Positions 44,988 through 55,063 of a DNA stretch of 64,000 nucleotides are shown here, piece by piece. The translations under genes and the position numbers were made by a program. The stretch covers positions 4,126,001-4,190,000 of the forward strand of contig NC_016458.1 of assembly GCF_000226115.1 (NCBI RefSeq), in the 5' to 3' direction. Under the pieces are notes generated by a model, which worked only from the letters and a program-made list of their open reading frames with translations, searched no databases and was not told where the DNA came from. Source of the DNA: Thermothielavioides terrestris NRRL 8126. Its lineage: Eukaryota; Ascomycota; Sordariomycetes; Sordariales; Chaetomiaceae. Positions within the stretch are counted from its first letter, which is position 1. The number at the start of each line of letters is the position of its first letter.

Positions 44988-45578
44988 ATGGTTCACATCG
45001 CCAAATCCTTCATCCTGGCCGTCGGGCTTCTCAGCGGCGTCAGGACGGCACCAGTTGAGCAAGCCCGAGTGAGGGACGTCCAAGCCGCAAGAACGCCACT
45101 CCACGACGCCGTCTTGGCCGTGAACGCTGCCGTGAGCAAGGCCAGCATCCAGGGCAGTCTCCAGGACTCAGGGGTCCTCGACGACATCGAGCGGCTCCTC
45201 GACATCATCGCCAGCCACGTCGAGCGGATTCGCGACGCAACCGGGGGCAACAACAACAACGGCACCTCCGACCACAACGCCACCGGCGCCATCAGCCACC
45301 ACGCCGATGACACGGACCCGGAGCTCGAAGACAACAACAACAACGACAGCCCGCCGAAGAAGCACCCTCCTCTCCTGGCCGACGCGTTCGCCGGCGCCGA
45401 CGACACAGGCCCCGGCCCTGAGCCGAACATCAACATCACCTGCAACGGCATCACCGTCTGCAATCCCGTCGCCATCCTCAACGGCAAGGGCGGCCGCAAG
45501 GGCCAGTGGGGGAAGGACATGGGCAAGAGCATCAAGGACGCCAAGGACAGGGTCAAGAAGGGGGGCGGCAAGGACTGA
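44988..45578 (+). CDS. Small secreted protein, Asn/Asp-rich, unknown function
   Basis: Single exon, 196 residues. The signal peptide MVHIAKSFILAVGLLSGVRTA has a likely cut after TA. Residues about 25-90 are helical (VLDDIERLLDIIASHVERI). The middle is rich in Asn and Asp with N-glycosylation sites NGT and NAT. A short segment with two Cys six residues apart (TCNGITVC) is preceded by the glycosylation site NIT. The C-terminus is strongly basic (KGGRKGQWGKDMGKS... ending KKGGGKD). No family is recognised. Size, secretion and low Cys count suggest a wall-associated or host/substrate-interaction protein, but this is open. Confidence 0.75.
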   Translation: MVHIAKSFILAVGLLSGVRTAPVEQARVRDVQAARTPLHDAVLAVNAAVSKASIQGSLQDSGVLDDIERLLDIIASHVERIRDATGGNNNNGTSDHNATGAISHHADDTDPELEDNNNNDSPPKKHPPLLADAFAGADDTGPGPEPNINITCNGITVCNPVAILNGKGGRKGQWGKDMGKSIKDAKDRVKKGGGKD

Positions 45579-46183
45579 GCGGCAGTTCGAGCATCTTTTC
45601 TGTTTTTTTGGGTGTTGGTACCAGTTGGGTTGGGAAACACGTATACATACGTCACATGAGCGGTAGAAATTTTAACACATAATGCATGATCCAAATTTCG
45701 GCGTTGCTGAATTATGAAATTATGACATATGTGTTGCCGTGGAGATGAGGTTGCTTGCTGGGAGCAGTGAAGACCTCCTCAGCGTGAACAGTGTAGTGGT
45801 GCGCGTGATGTCTTGGCCCATACATCGGATTTCTTGTTGTGTAAGCACCAACTTTGTTGGTAAGTAGGGAGTGCTACCTCCCGGGTCAGCGAGTGATTGT
45901 TTTGGCGTCCCCAAGCGCCAGTGGACGGAATGGCTGTTGGAGAACAAGAGAGGTCAACCTGATGGAACCGTGTATTCTCATCATCTATGGAGACTACCGA
46001 ATAGACCACCACGAATATATATACACCCTTAGTTGTGGTGTTTCCTCCCAAATCTCTCCCAAAAAAAGGAAAACTACACAAACCCAACAGGGTATGTATG
46101 GCCTGCAACTTGCGTCGCCACCACAAATATCCACAGGTCCGGAACCACAGGTCCGGAATTTCTTACAAAGAAAGAAAACAAAT
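45579..46183. other. Intergenic, convergent 3' ends
   Basis: Between the small secreted protein and the P450. AT-richer than the flanking exons. Plus-strand ORFs running in from 45854 are antisense shadows of the P450. Confidence 0.5.
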
Positions 46184-47812
46184 TTAAAGGGAAATAGGAA
46201 TGACCTTGACCTTGATGCCATCCTTAGGCCGCAGCACGAGCCGCCACATCTTCCACTCCTCCGGGTCGGGCACGGTCCAGTCGCGGCGGAACTCGAACTT
46301 GCTGAGCAGGGTGATGAGCAGGATCTTCATCTCCACCTCGGCGAACTTGCGGCCCAGGCAGCCGCGCGGGCCCTGCAGGAAGGTCATGAAGGCGTTGGGC
46401 ACGGCGGTCGGGGGCAGGTTGTCCCACCGGTCCGGGAGGAACTCGTCGGCGTCGTCGCCCCAGAACCACGGCATGCGGTTGATGCTGTTGGCCAGCATGT
46501 AGACGACGGTGCCGCCGGGCACCTTGTAGCCGCCGAGGTAGTCGTCGCGCCGCGACTCGCGCACCGTCATGGGGATGGGCGGGATGAAGCGGAGCGACTC
46601 GCGGCACACGTTGTCGAGGTAGTGCAGCCGGTCGGGATCCATGCCTTCGAGCCGGCTGAGGTCGAGGGGCTGCTGGGCCGGGTCGAAGAGGAAGGGGAAG
46701 TGCTCGCGGATCTCGTTGCGCAGCCGGGTCTGGACCTCCGGGTACGTCGCCAGCAGGTGGATCGTCCAGGCGGTGCCGGTGGCCGTGGTGTCGTGGCCGG
46801 CGGCGAGGAAGGTCATGACTTGGTCGCGCATCGTCACGAACGACAGGCCCGGCTCGCCCAGGTCCTTGAGCTTCTTGTTCTCCTTGGCGATGAGCGTCAG
46901 CACGTCCTTGCCGCGGTCGTCGATCTCGGCCTTCTCCAGTCTCAGCTGGATGATCTCGGTCGCCTTGGCGAGGATGATCGAGCGGGCCCGCTCCATGTCG
47001 CGGTTCATCTGGGCGGGGAGGTACTTGGTCGAGGGGAAGAAGGCGTGGATGCCGTGCAGCGCGCGCGAGGGGAGGTCGAAGTTGAAGACGAGCCTGTACG
47101 CCTCGCGGAGGAGCTCCTGGGGTCTCTCGAGCGAGCTGATCTCGTAGCCGAAACCGGCACGGCCGATGATGTCGAGCGTGCACCGGTTGAGCCACTCCAG
47201 AACCTCAAAGGTCTTAACGAACACGCCTTCGTCGGTCATTTCCTGGCGCATCAAGTCGGCCATCAGGTGGGCCTTCTCCCAGAAGATGGGCTGGAAGGAG
47301 CGGATGGCCTGGATTGAAAAGCCGGGGTTGAGAGTCTTGCGCTGGTACACGTGCTCGTCGTCCTCGGCCAGGAGGACGCCCTCGCCGAGGATGCGCACCA
47401 TCCACAGCTTGGCGCGCACCGGCTTCGGGAAGTTGTAGGGGTTCTTGACCGTCATGTGCTTGATGGTCTCGTCGCTGGCGATCGACAGCCGTTCGGAGCC
47501 AAAGGGGAAGTAGTAGCGGATAACGGGGCCGTATTTCTTGTGCCACGCGCGTTGCGGCACGCCGCACTCGTTCAGGATGATGTCGAAGAACTGGCCCCAG
47601 AGAGGGAAGCCGGGGACGGTTGGGACATGCCGCAGCTCGGAGACGTAGTAGGGGAAGATCCAGCTTCGCCAGATGAAGTAGTAGACGAAGACGACGGCCG
47701 GCAGCACCTTTCCCAGCGTCGACGGCAGCGGCAAGTCGAACTTCCTGGCGACGAGGATCGAGGATGCTGCTGAAAGCATGAAAACGGGGAAAAAGCCGAC
47801 GTTGAACGCCAT
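46184..47812 (-). CDS. Cytochrome P450 monooxygenase
   Basis: Single exon, 542 residues, normal for a microsomal fungal P450. An N-terminal hydrophobic anchor (LPAVVFVYYFIWRSWIF) is followed by the Pro-rich hinge PTVPGFPLWG. The I-helix reads AAGHDTTATG (acid-alcohol pair DT). The K-helix ExxR is ESLRF. The heme loop FLQGPRGCLGRKFA carries the thiolate C485. It is intronless, unlike most neighbours. The sequence looks closest in style to CYP4/CYP52-like or CYP505-adjacent families, but I cannot assign a CYP number. It is divergent from the MFS transporter with 741 bp between the start codons. The substrate is unknown; secondary metabolite, alkane/fatty acid or xenobiotic oxidation are all possible. 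Confidence 0.95.
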   Translation of the reverse strand: MAFNVGFFPVFMLSAASSILVARKFDLPLPSTLGKVLPAVVFVYYFIWRSWIFPYYVSELRHVPTVPGFPLWGQFFDIILNECGVPQRAWHKKYGPVIRYYFPFGSERLSIASDETIKHMTVKNPYNFPKPVRAKLWMVRILGEGVLLAEDDEHVYQRKTLNPGFSIQAIRSFQPIFWEKAHLMADLMRQEMTDEGVFVKTFEVLEWLNRCTLDIIGRAGFGYEISSLERPQELLREAYRLVFNFDLPSRALHGIHAFFPSTKYLPAQMNRDMERARSIILAKATEIIQLRLEKAEIDDRGKDVLTLIAKENKKLKDLGEPGLSFVTMRDQVMTFLAAGHDTTATGTAWTIHLLATYPEVQTRLRNEIREHFPFLFDPAQQPLDLSRLEGMDPDRLHYLDNVCRESLRFIPPIPMTVRESRRDDYLGGYKVPGGTVVYMLANSINRMPWFWGDDADEFLPDRWDNLPPTAVPNAFMTFLQGPRGCLGRKFAEVEMKILLITLLSKFEFRRDWTVPDPEEWKMWRLVLRPKDGIKVKVIPISL

Positions 47813-48553
47813 CTTGGAGAATGTGATTTGTTTGTCTGCGCCTTCTGGCGATTCCTGTGGACGGTGAAGAATATTGACAAGGGTGGAAGGACGGATGGAC
47901 CGAGATGGTTTCCAGAGACGAGACAGCGGGCAGCTGGCTGACCTTAAGTACTGCCGCAGAGGCTACTCCAGCTTGACTCGGGGGTGCAGACGGCGCATCT
48001 GGACGCCAGGAACGGGGCGACATATGCATGCAGCGCAAGGGCCGAGGCGTGCATATTTGGCCGGCGCTTTGAGCGCGTTGACGTGCTGGTATCGCCACCC
48101 GCTGCGTTGCCGCCGTCCGCTGCCAAATCCAGCACCGCAAGGACATAAACACCAAACTCTGCCGCTCAAAGGCCATGGTTTCCTCGGCAACGGTACACAA
48201 GGCATGCATCATGAAGTCTTGTGACGTGATGGAAGCAAGGGGGGAAGGAGGGCCCTTGAGGACCATGTGGCGGATGGCGGGTCAAATGACGAATGATCCG
48301 CCCCTTATTTTCATATTCAGATGCTTAGCACTGCTGCGTCAGGGGAGACACGTTAGTTTGACCTGCATGTGGCGGAGACTGGAATGAGGTGTCGCGTTCG
48401 CAGCCAAAGGCGTTGTGACGTACTTCGGAAAGGGAACTGCTTCAAGTGTTCTTTGGGCCGCGTCGTCTGTCACGCGCCTGCGAGAGACATCTCGCACAGC
48501 TTTCGCAGTTCGAGTCCTCACGTTCGCGGCGACATGTTTCAATAGGACGCAGG
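47813..48553. promoter_or_regulatory. Divergent promoter region P450 / MFS
   Basis: 741 bp between divergent start codons. It has no recognised gene and no operator that I can name. Its position allows co-regulation of oxidation and export. Confidence 0.45.
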
Positions 48554-50655
48554 ATGCCAACCAACAAGAAGATTCGCCCAACGATGCTCGTTCCAGAGCT
48601 GGCCCTCTCTGGGCCATGGCAGTCCGATGTACACCAGCCAGACGATCGGGCTATATTTGCAGCAGACATGGGCGAGCTCCAGGTGTATGACGGCGGAGCA
48701 TACAACGCCGAACGGAGCACTACGCCGACACCATCAGCCAATCGCCCGCCAATCCATTCCGGGAGGGAGACTCTGGAAAGCGAGTCCGAAGAGCAGCTTA
48801 GCAAGGACGCGCCGGACGACGAAGAACAGCGCGCCTCGGCCTGCTGCTCGGACAAGGACCAGCCGCCGGAGCCGAGCCGGTTCATAACGGGGTTTCCTCT
48901 CGCATGTCTCATGGCTGGCCTCATGGTTATCCAGTTCTTAATCTCGATCGACCGGACCATCATCTCAACGGTGAGATCAGACGAGCCGCTGCGCGTCCCT
49001 CCTCCTTTCTCCTGTGCTGACCCGCTGTCTGCCTGTCTAGGCCATTCCGTACATCACGCACGAGTTCGAGTCGACGCCGGACATTGGCTGGTATGGCTCA
49101 GCTTATCTCCTCACGGCGTGTGCGTTCCAGCCCATGTTTGGTCGGATTTTCGTGCTCTTCTCGGTCAAGAAGGCGTACTTGGTGGCGCTCTTTATGTTCG
49201 AAGCCGGCTCCCTGCTTTGCGGGATTGCGCGCAATTCGGTCACGTTGATTATCGGGCGAGCCATTGCAGGATTCGGTTCGGCGGGCCTATTGACGGGGAG
49301 TTTCGTGGTGGTGGCCGAGGCCGTTCCCCTCCAGTCACGCCCCGTTTTCATGGCTGTGGTTGGCACAATGTAAGTGACAGACGACCCAGTCCGCTCCCTC
49401 CACCAGACACACCGTGTTTGCTGACTCGACAACTCGGAAGGTTCGGCGTAGGGGCCACGACCGGGCCTCTCCTTGGCGGTGTCTTCACGGATCTTGTGGT
49501 AAGTCGACCCGAGCGGCGCTACCTTTCGAGGGAAAGGGAACGGATCAACTGACAGCGCGACAGTCGTGGCGCTGGTGCTTCTACATCAATCTCCCGATTG
49601 GGGGAGCATCAGCGGCCGCAGTGATCTTGTTTTTCCATAGCAGGAAGAACGGGAATGCGCGGGGCGGGTTTGTCCAGCGTTGCCTGGACTTGGACGTGGG
49701 CGGGAACGTCCTGCTCCTTGGGGCGTCCATCGCGCTGTTTCTCGCGCTCGAGTTCACCACACAGGGAGCCGCCTGGTCCAGTGCCGAGATCATCGGCCTG
49801 CTGTCGGGCTGCGGCGTCCTCGCCGTTCTCTTCGTTGTGTGGCAATGGCGGAGAGGGGAGGCGGCTCTGATGCCTCCTCGGATCCTCACGCAGCGCACCG
49901 TGGCAGCCTCGTGCGGGATGGCCTTCATGATATACGCGGCGCTGATCAACCTGACCTTCTTCCTGCCCGTCTGGTTCCAGGCGATCCGCGGCATGAGCGC
50001 CGTGCAGTCGGGCATCAACATGATCCCCTACTTCGTCGTCAACGCCGTGTTCACGGTGACGGCCGGGATATTCGTCTCGCGGATCGGCTACGCGACCCCT
50101 CCGGCGGTGATCGGGAGCGCCATCGGCACGGCCGGCCTGGGACTGATGACGCTGCTGAGCGTCGATTCGACAGCGGCGCAATGGGTGGGCTACCAGGTGC
50201 TGACGAGCGCCGGCTTCGGCATCTCCATCCAGCAGGGCTTCACCGCGGTGCAGACAGTGCTTCAGCAGGACGACATGGCCATCGGCACCGCAGCCGTGGT
50301 GGCCTCGCAATCGCTCGGGGGCGCGGTGTACCTCTCGGTGGGGAACAGCGTCTTCCAGAACCAGCTGCTGCAGGCGACCAAGGCGCGAGCCCTGGACGAC
50401 ATCGACATCAAGGGGCTCATCGACAGCGGGGCGGCCTCATTCCGTCAGGTGGTGCCTGCTGATAAGCTGCCGGCCATGCTTGAGGTGTACAACAGGGCGC
50501 TGACGGTGGTGTTTACCTTGTCGATTCCGGTTGGGGTGTTGTCGGTCATCGCCGCCTGCTTCATCGAGTGGAAGTCGGTCAAACGGAAGGAGGCGGGAAG
50601 AGCGGCCGGGGAGAAGGAGGATGTGGAGGGTCCAAGCACGACGACTGGAGTATGA
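48554..50655 (+). CDS. MFS multidrug transporter, DHA2 (14-TM) family
   Basis: Exons 48554-48970, 49041-49369, 49441-49498 and 49564-50655; 631 residues. An H+-coupled exporter of the plasma membrane. The N-terminal 110 residues are charged and cytosolic; the ATG at 48668 would also give a complete transporter. TM1 with FLISIDRTIISTAIPYI carries the DHA2 motif D. The motif A-type loop is FGRIFVLFSVKKAY. Motif C is GVGATTGPLLGGVF, split from TM4 by an intron and encoded by a 58 bp exon. SWRWCFYINLPIGG is diagnostic of the 14-TM drug/toxin exporter group. All three introns are 62-71 bp and in phase. It is likely a partner of the divergent P450, for example in a small metabolite or detoxification module. 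Confidence 0.93.
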
Positions 50656-51007
50656 TGTGCCAGAGCAACCATGGCAGCAAAGGTTTCATGATAGACGCGA
50701 ATGTATGCAAATGTATATGCAAATGTATGTAGCATGCCGGGGGAAGTGGGCAATGGACCAACAACGTGTTTTTATTGAGTAGTCAAATCAGAGGCACCGC
50801 TAGGGACGATCAGGTAACTATCGTTCAATGTGGGAACAGAGACTCTCGAAAGCCGGTGGACAAAGAAGGGATTCCAATGGATAAGTAGGTGGTTTGTGGC
50901 TTTCGACTGGTAGCCCGCTGTGAACAGCAGAGCGGCTGGTCGAGAAAGGGCGAAACGCAAGGTACGGGCGGCAGGCATTCCGTAGTGCTCTCATAAAATT
51001 CACAAGC
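50656..51007. other. Intergenic
   Basis: 3' side of the MFS gene. It contains a short ATGTATATGCAAATGTATGT imperfect repeat at about 50701-50727. A minus-strand ORF with a presequence-like start (about 50995-50818) is not convincing on its own. Confidence 0.45.
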
Positions 51008-51332
51008 CTAAGAGGAGCTGTCTTTGACGCCAGGAGTTGCTGTGGTTGACGTTTGTGAAGTTGAGGTCTGGGGGCTGGGTAAACTCCGGAAGAGATGCTT
51101 GCCAAGCCGGTGGGGCATGTGCTGCTCTTGGCGGGCAGCCTTCTGTGCCAATTCGGGAAAGTTGCCTCGCTTCCCACTCCGCCTGGCCATTCTGCGAGCG
51201 CGGTGCCAAAGCGATTCCTTGAGCCTTTCTGCGTGCGCACCCGTTGCGCTCTGCTGATAGTGTTACTTGCGCGCCGGCACAACACTATTTCAAGGATCTG
51301 ATCCCGCGCATCGCGGTCCTAACTTGCGCCAT
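51008..51332 (-). CDS. Possible small gene, 84 residues, divergent to TFIIS
   Basis: Proposed exons 51332-51324 (ATG GCG CAA) and 51253-51008, joined across a 70 bp intron with donor GTTAGG and acceptor TATCAG. The product starts MAQQSATGAHAERLKE. It has a basic helical middle (RARRMARRSGKRGNFPEL, then AQKAARQEQHM) and a Ser/Thr-rich tail. The charge pattern and low-hydrophobic composition look more protein-like than the other frames here. I recognise no family. The donor is weak and the first exon is only nine bases, so this is a candidate rather than a firm call. Confidence 0.35.
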
Positions 51333-51529
51333 TTGCCGCGAGTTAACCTGCGGCGTGCGCTCTGTTCTGCTCGACGACCGACCTACCCAGCGGCCAATCA
51401 ACCGATCAACCTAACCGTCACTGGGCCATTCACCTCCCTAAGGTACCCAACAAACAAGCCTCCTCGCCCCCGAACTATCCGCTCACCGGCACCAAGGTCG
51501 CCGAATACATTCCGCATGATCAGTACACC

Positions 51530-52542
51530 ATGGACGACCAAACACTGAGCAAGCGCATCCGGGAACTGGCCAAGGCCGTGACGTCGGAGCCGCCGTCGGT
51601 TGCCGTTCGGTTGCTCGAGCAGCTGAAGGAGGAGAAAGCGCCCACCGAGGAACAGCTTCGTGTGAGTTGATCCCATGTTGGGTCTGGCTGCTTGGAGTTC
51701 GGATTGACGGGAGGGGTGCTCACCGCCGGCTTGTAGTCCACCAAGGCCGGCGTCGCCATCGGCAAGCTGCGCCAGAACCAGAACAAGGACATCGCCCGAC
51801 TGGCGAGCGAGATCGTCTCCAAATGGCGCAAGAACGTGGACGCTGCCAAGGACGCAAAGAAGCGTAAGCTCGAGCAAAGCAAATCGCCCACCCCGAAGGA
51901 CTCTCCCGCACCCCCGCCCTCCTCCTACAGCACGCCATACCAAGGCGACCCCGAGAAGCGGCACTTCAAGGTCGACAACGTCGACATCGCACGGACAGGC
52001 AACAAGGCGCGCGACGGTAGCATCGGAGTGCTGTACAACGGCCTGGCGTACCGTGCGACCGAGTCGATCGAGGAGGTGCTGCAGCGCGCCATGGAGGTCG
52101 AGGCGGCCGCCTTCGCCGTGTACAAGGACACGCCCGAGTACCGCAGCAAGATCCGCGGCCTCATGACGAGCCTCAAGCGCAAGGACAACCCGGAGCTCGG
52201 CCGCCGCGTGCTCGGCGGAGAGATCACGCCCGAGAAGTTCGTCGTCATGACCGACGACGAGCTGGCCTCCGAGGCCCAGCGCGCCCGCGACCGCGAGCTG
52301 GAGCGCGAGAACATGCTCAAGGCCCAGGTGCCCATGGCCCAGAAGTCCATCAGCGACTCCCTGCAGTGCAACAAGTGCAAGCAGAAGAAGGTCTCGTACA
52401 GCCAGGCCCAGACCCGCTCGGCCGATGAACCCATGACGACCTTCTGCGAGTGCACCGTCTGCGGGCACCGGTGGAAGGTGAGTGCTCCGCCGTCTTGGTT
52501 CAATCGCGTCATCGTCGCTGACACCAAGGCCAGTTCTCGTAG
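51530..52542 (+). CDS. DST1: Transcription elongation factor TFIIS
   Basis: Exons 51530-51661, 51737-52477 and 52534-52542; 293 residues. It rescues backtracked RNA polymerase II by stimulating transcript cleavage. Domain I (helical bundle) spans about residues 1-80, across the first intron (EEQLR to STKAGVAIGKLR). A basic linker leads to domain II, which contains RGLMTSLKRKDNPELGRRVLGG. The C-terminal zinc ribbon has CNKCKQKK and CTVCGHRWKFS with the catalytic acidic pair in RSADEPM. The last exon is only nine bases and encodes Phe-Ser-stop, which restores the invariant WKFS end; reading through the donor instead would replace it. Confidence 0.95.
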
Positions 52543-53222
52543 TAGGGCCTTCTCGTGCCTTGACTTCTTTTTTTTCCTCTTCTCGCTTTCCGTTTTTTTC
52601 GTAACTTTTCTGGTCTGAAGCACCAGGCGCGGTCTATTTTGGGCCATTTTCAGGTCGAAAATTCACGGGGGTTTTAGGGAGGTGTTGCATCATGAATGCT
52701 GCGCCCGCCTGCTGCTTGTGGTGGGCTCCGCACAGCCTGGCTGGCACCGTAGAGGAGGCTTGGATCCCCTAACTGTGGCGGCATGCATTTACGGAGGCCA
52801 GGGGGCTTCCCTATTCGTTCCTGCCTTGGCCCGGGCTTGAGGGGGCAACGGAGTATTTGGTTTACGGAGTTTGTAGGGAAAGGATTTCTTTTTTTTTTGC
52901 GTGACTGTCCATGTTACACGAGGAACACGATGCTGATGTCCCGTCTTGAGGATAGAGAGGCTCTGCTCCTACTAGATCTAGAAAGGAAGTACGGCCAGTT
53001 TGTACCATAGAGGTTGGCAGGACAGGCGCTCGTGTAGCTGAGGGATACCACTCCGGTCTGGGAAGACCGTCGGATTCACATCAAAAATTTTGCTCCAACA
53101 GCGGCGGGTGCTATTTAGCAAGAGGACAGAATCCGCTCCGAAGAGCTCTGGGTATCAATTTTGTGATCCGCCCGGGGGGTCCAGCCGGCGATGACGAGGT
53201 CGACAACTTCTAGCTGCTGCTC
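52543..53222. other. Intergenic, convergent 3' ends
   Basis: Between TFIIS and the PLP enzyme. T-rich runs at 52567-52600 and 52885-52900. I see no gene. Confidence 0.5.
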
Positions 53223-54542
53223 TCACCTTCGAAGATTCTGGATGCCCAACACGGCAAGCAAATCCTCGTCTTGCTCCCGCCTCTCATCCTCCAGGCCCAT
53301 CTCAGCGATGTGCTTCCAGAACTTGCTGAGATGCCTCGTCCCCGAATCACATAGGATCGTCACGACTCGACTGCCCCTGGGCATCTTGAGCGCCGTCACC
53401 ACGGCAGCAACACAGTTGACGGCGCTGCTGCTCCCAATGAAGATGCCGTCATGCTCCACAAGCCATCTGGCCATCCGGCACGCCTGCTCGTCGGTAACTC
53501 TCACCGCGTCGTCGATCAGCCCCCGCCCGGCCTCGAAGTTCTCGGTGATGCGGTTGATGCCGATGCCTTCCACCATCGTGTCCACCTGCTGCCGCCGCCG
53601 CGTGCCCTCGCGCTCCGTGGAGGAGTACATGACGCCGTAGCGGATCTTGTTGTACAGCCCGCTACCCTGCGGATCGGCGAGCACGGCGCGCAGCGAGGCC
53701 AGCCCGCGCTCCTCCTTGAGGTACTTGGTCACGCCGGCGATGGTGCCGCCCGTGCCCGCACCGGCGACGAAGGCATCCAGTTCGCCGCCGGTCTGCGCGT
53801 AGATCTCCGGGCCGGTGGTCTTCATGTGCGCGCTGTAGTTGGCCAGCGACTCGAACTGGTCGGCGAAGAACCCGCGCGAGGGCGTGTCCGAGGCGGCCGT
53901 GTGCTCCTTGGCGCGCGAGCGGGCCAGGTTGACGAAGTGGCCCGGGTCCGTGATGGGCGCCACGGGCACACGCTCGACTCTCGCGCCCAGGTGGTGGAGC
54001 AGGTCGGACTTCTCGATGGCCACGTCGTCAGGCATGCAGATGTGGGCGTTGTAGCCCCGGGCGCGGGCCAGGACTGCCAGAGAGATGCCCGTGCTGCCGA
54101 CAGTGCCCTCGTAGATGGTGTCGCCGCGGCCGGGGCAAAGCAGGCCTTGCTCCTCGGCGACCTGGATCATGTTGAGCGCCACGCGGTCCTTGGGGCTGCC
54201 GCCGGCGCCGTTGAGGAACTCGGCCTTGGCGAGGATGGTACAGCCGGTCGCTTCCGACAAGCTGCGGATCTTGATGAGCGGGGTGTTGCCGATGGTGCCT
54301 TCAATGCCGTCGACGATGCCACTCCCGCGGTTGACGCTCGTTGTGGACGGCTCTTCGTGGTCTTCGAGGCTGACGGGCCCGAAGAAAATGCTGCTCCGCC
54401 GTGAGCCCTTCTTCCGCCGCTGATACCGGGCTTCGAGCTCCGGGTAGAGGTCTTTGAAGCCTAGCGTCGCGCAGATTCCGGCGATGAAGGCCACCGCCAG
54501 CGCGGCGGTGCCGTAGACTCGAGGATGGTCGCTCAGTGACAT
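53223..54542 (-). CDS. Cysteine synthase-like PLP enzyme, Mcy1/cysteine synthase 2 family
   Basis: Single exon, 439 residues from the ATG at 54542; the frame is open further upstream but only to a TTG. Fold-type II PLP enzyme of the beta family. A single membrane anchor lies near residues 11-28 (GTAALAVAFIAGICATLGF), followed by a basic segment. The catalytic domain starts GIEGTIGNTPLIKI. The Schiff-base lysine is K118 in GGSPKDRV. The phosphate-binding loop is GAGTGGTIAG and the substrate loop is EGTVGSTG. The long insert with RRRQQVDTMVEGIG is typical of the fungal family. Yeast Mcy1 sits on the mitochondrial outer membrane and has cysteine synthase-type activity in vitro; its physiological role is unclear. 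Confidence 0.9.
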   Translation of the reverse strand: MSLSDHPRVYGTAALAVAFIAGICATLGFKDLYPELEARYQRRKKGSRRSSIFFGPVSLEDHEEPSTTSVNRGSGIVDGIEGTIGNTPLIKIRSLSEATGCTILAKAEFLNGAGGSPKDRVALNMIQVAEEQGLLCPGRGDTIYEGTVGSTGISLAVLARARGYNAHICMPDDVAIEKSDLLHHLGARVERVPVAPITDPGHFVNLARSRAKEHTAASDTPSRGFFADQFESLANYSAHMKTTGPEIYAQTGGELDAFVAGAGTGGTIAGVTKYLKEERGLASLRAVLADPQGSGLYNKIRYGVMYSSTEREGTRRRQQVDTMVEGIGINRITENFEAGRGLIDDAVRVTDEQACRMARWLVEHDGIFIGSSSAVNCVAAVVTALKMPRGSRVVTILCDSGTRHLSKFWKHIAEMGLEDERREQDEDLLAVLGIQNLRR

Positions 54543-55063
54543 TCTGGCCCCGTGTGTTTTTTCATGTCTCCAGTTTGCGTCGTCAATATCCGGGTGAAGA
54601 TGAAGACAGCTGCGAGATGAGGAAAATAGGATGTCTGTCTCTATGTAGATATGTACCGAGGAAGAAGAACAGGGCTCCAAGTGAGCACGGTAAGGTTAAA
54701 AAGATGAAGTTGCAACAGCTCCACGGCTTGGGCCGTTGCTGTGCTGTGCTTTTGCGCTTGATGTCATAAAGTGCCACTGCTGCATGGCGCAGATCCGTCG
54801 AGGCCACCGAGAGCTGCTAACTACCCCTGTCTCGACCGGGACCGCATTCTTCAAGGGTTGTGGGGCTGAAACCCCGTCACCTTAGATGCTCGCGTGCCTC
54901 GGTCGCCAAGCGCAGCCGTGGAGCTCGGGCCACCTGGAAAAAGTTAACGTTCACTTCGAATCGGCCGCCTGGGGCAAAGCACGCCGCAACCGACAGCTTC
55001 TCGGATTCGCTTGGCCGGGTCGCCGTGAAGCCCGCGAGCGACTCCCCGTCTCTGTTCGGCATC
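54543..55063. promoter_or_regulatory. Divergent promoter region, Mcy1-like / NDUFAF7
   Basis: 521 bp between divergent start codons. No motif is recognised. Confidence 0.45.

Noticed and set aside
45854..47317. 487-residue plus-strand ORF
   Set aside because: Antisense to the P450, whose frame has the I-helix, ExxR and heme motifs.
50772..50995. Minus-strand ORFs with mitochondrial-presequence-like starts (for example FRPFSTSR)
   Set aside because: Two overlapping frames are equally plausible, neither leads into a domain, and no acceptor or donor extends them.
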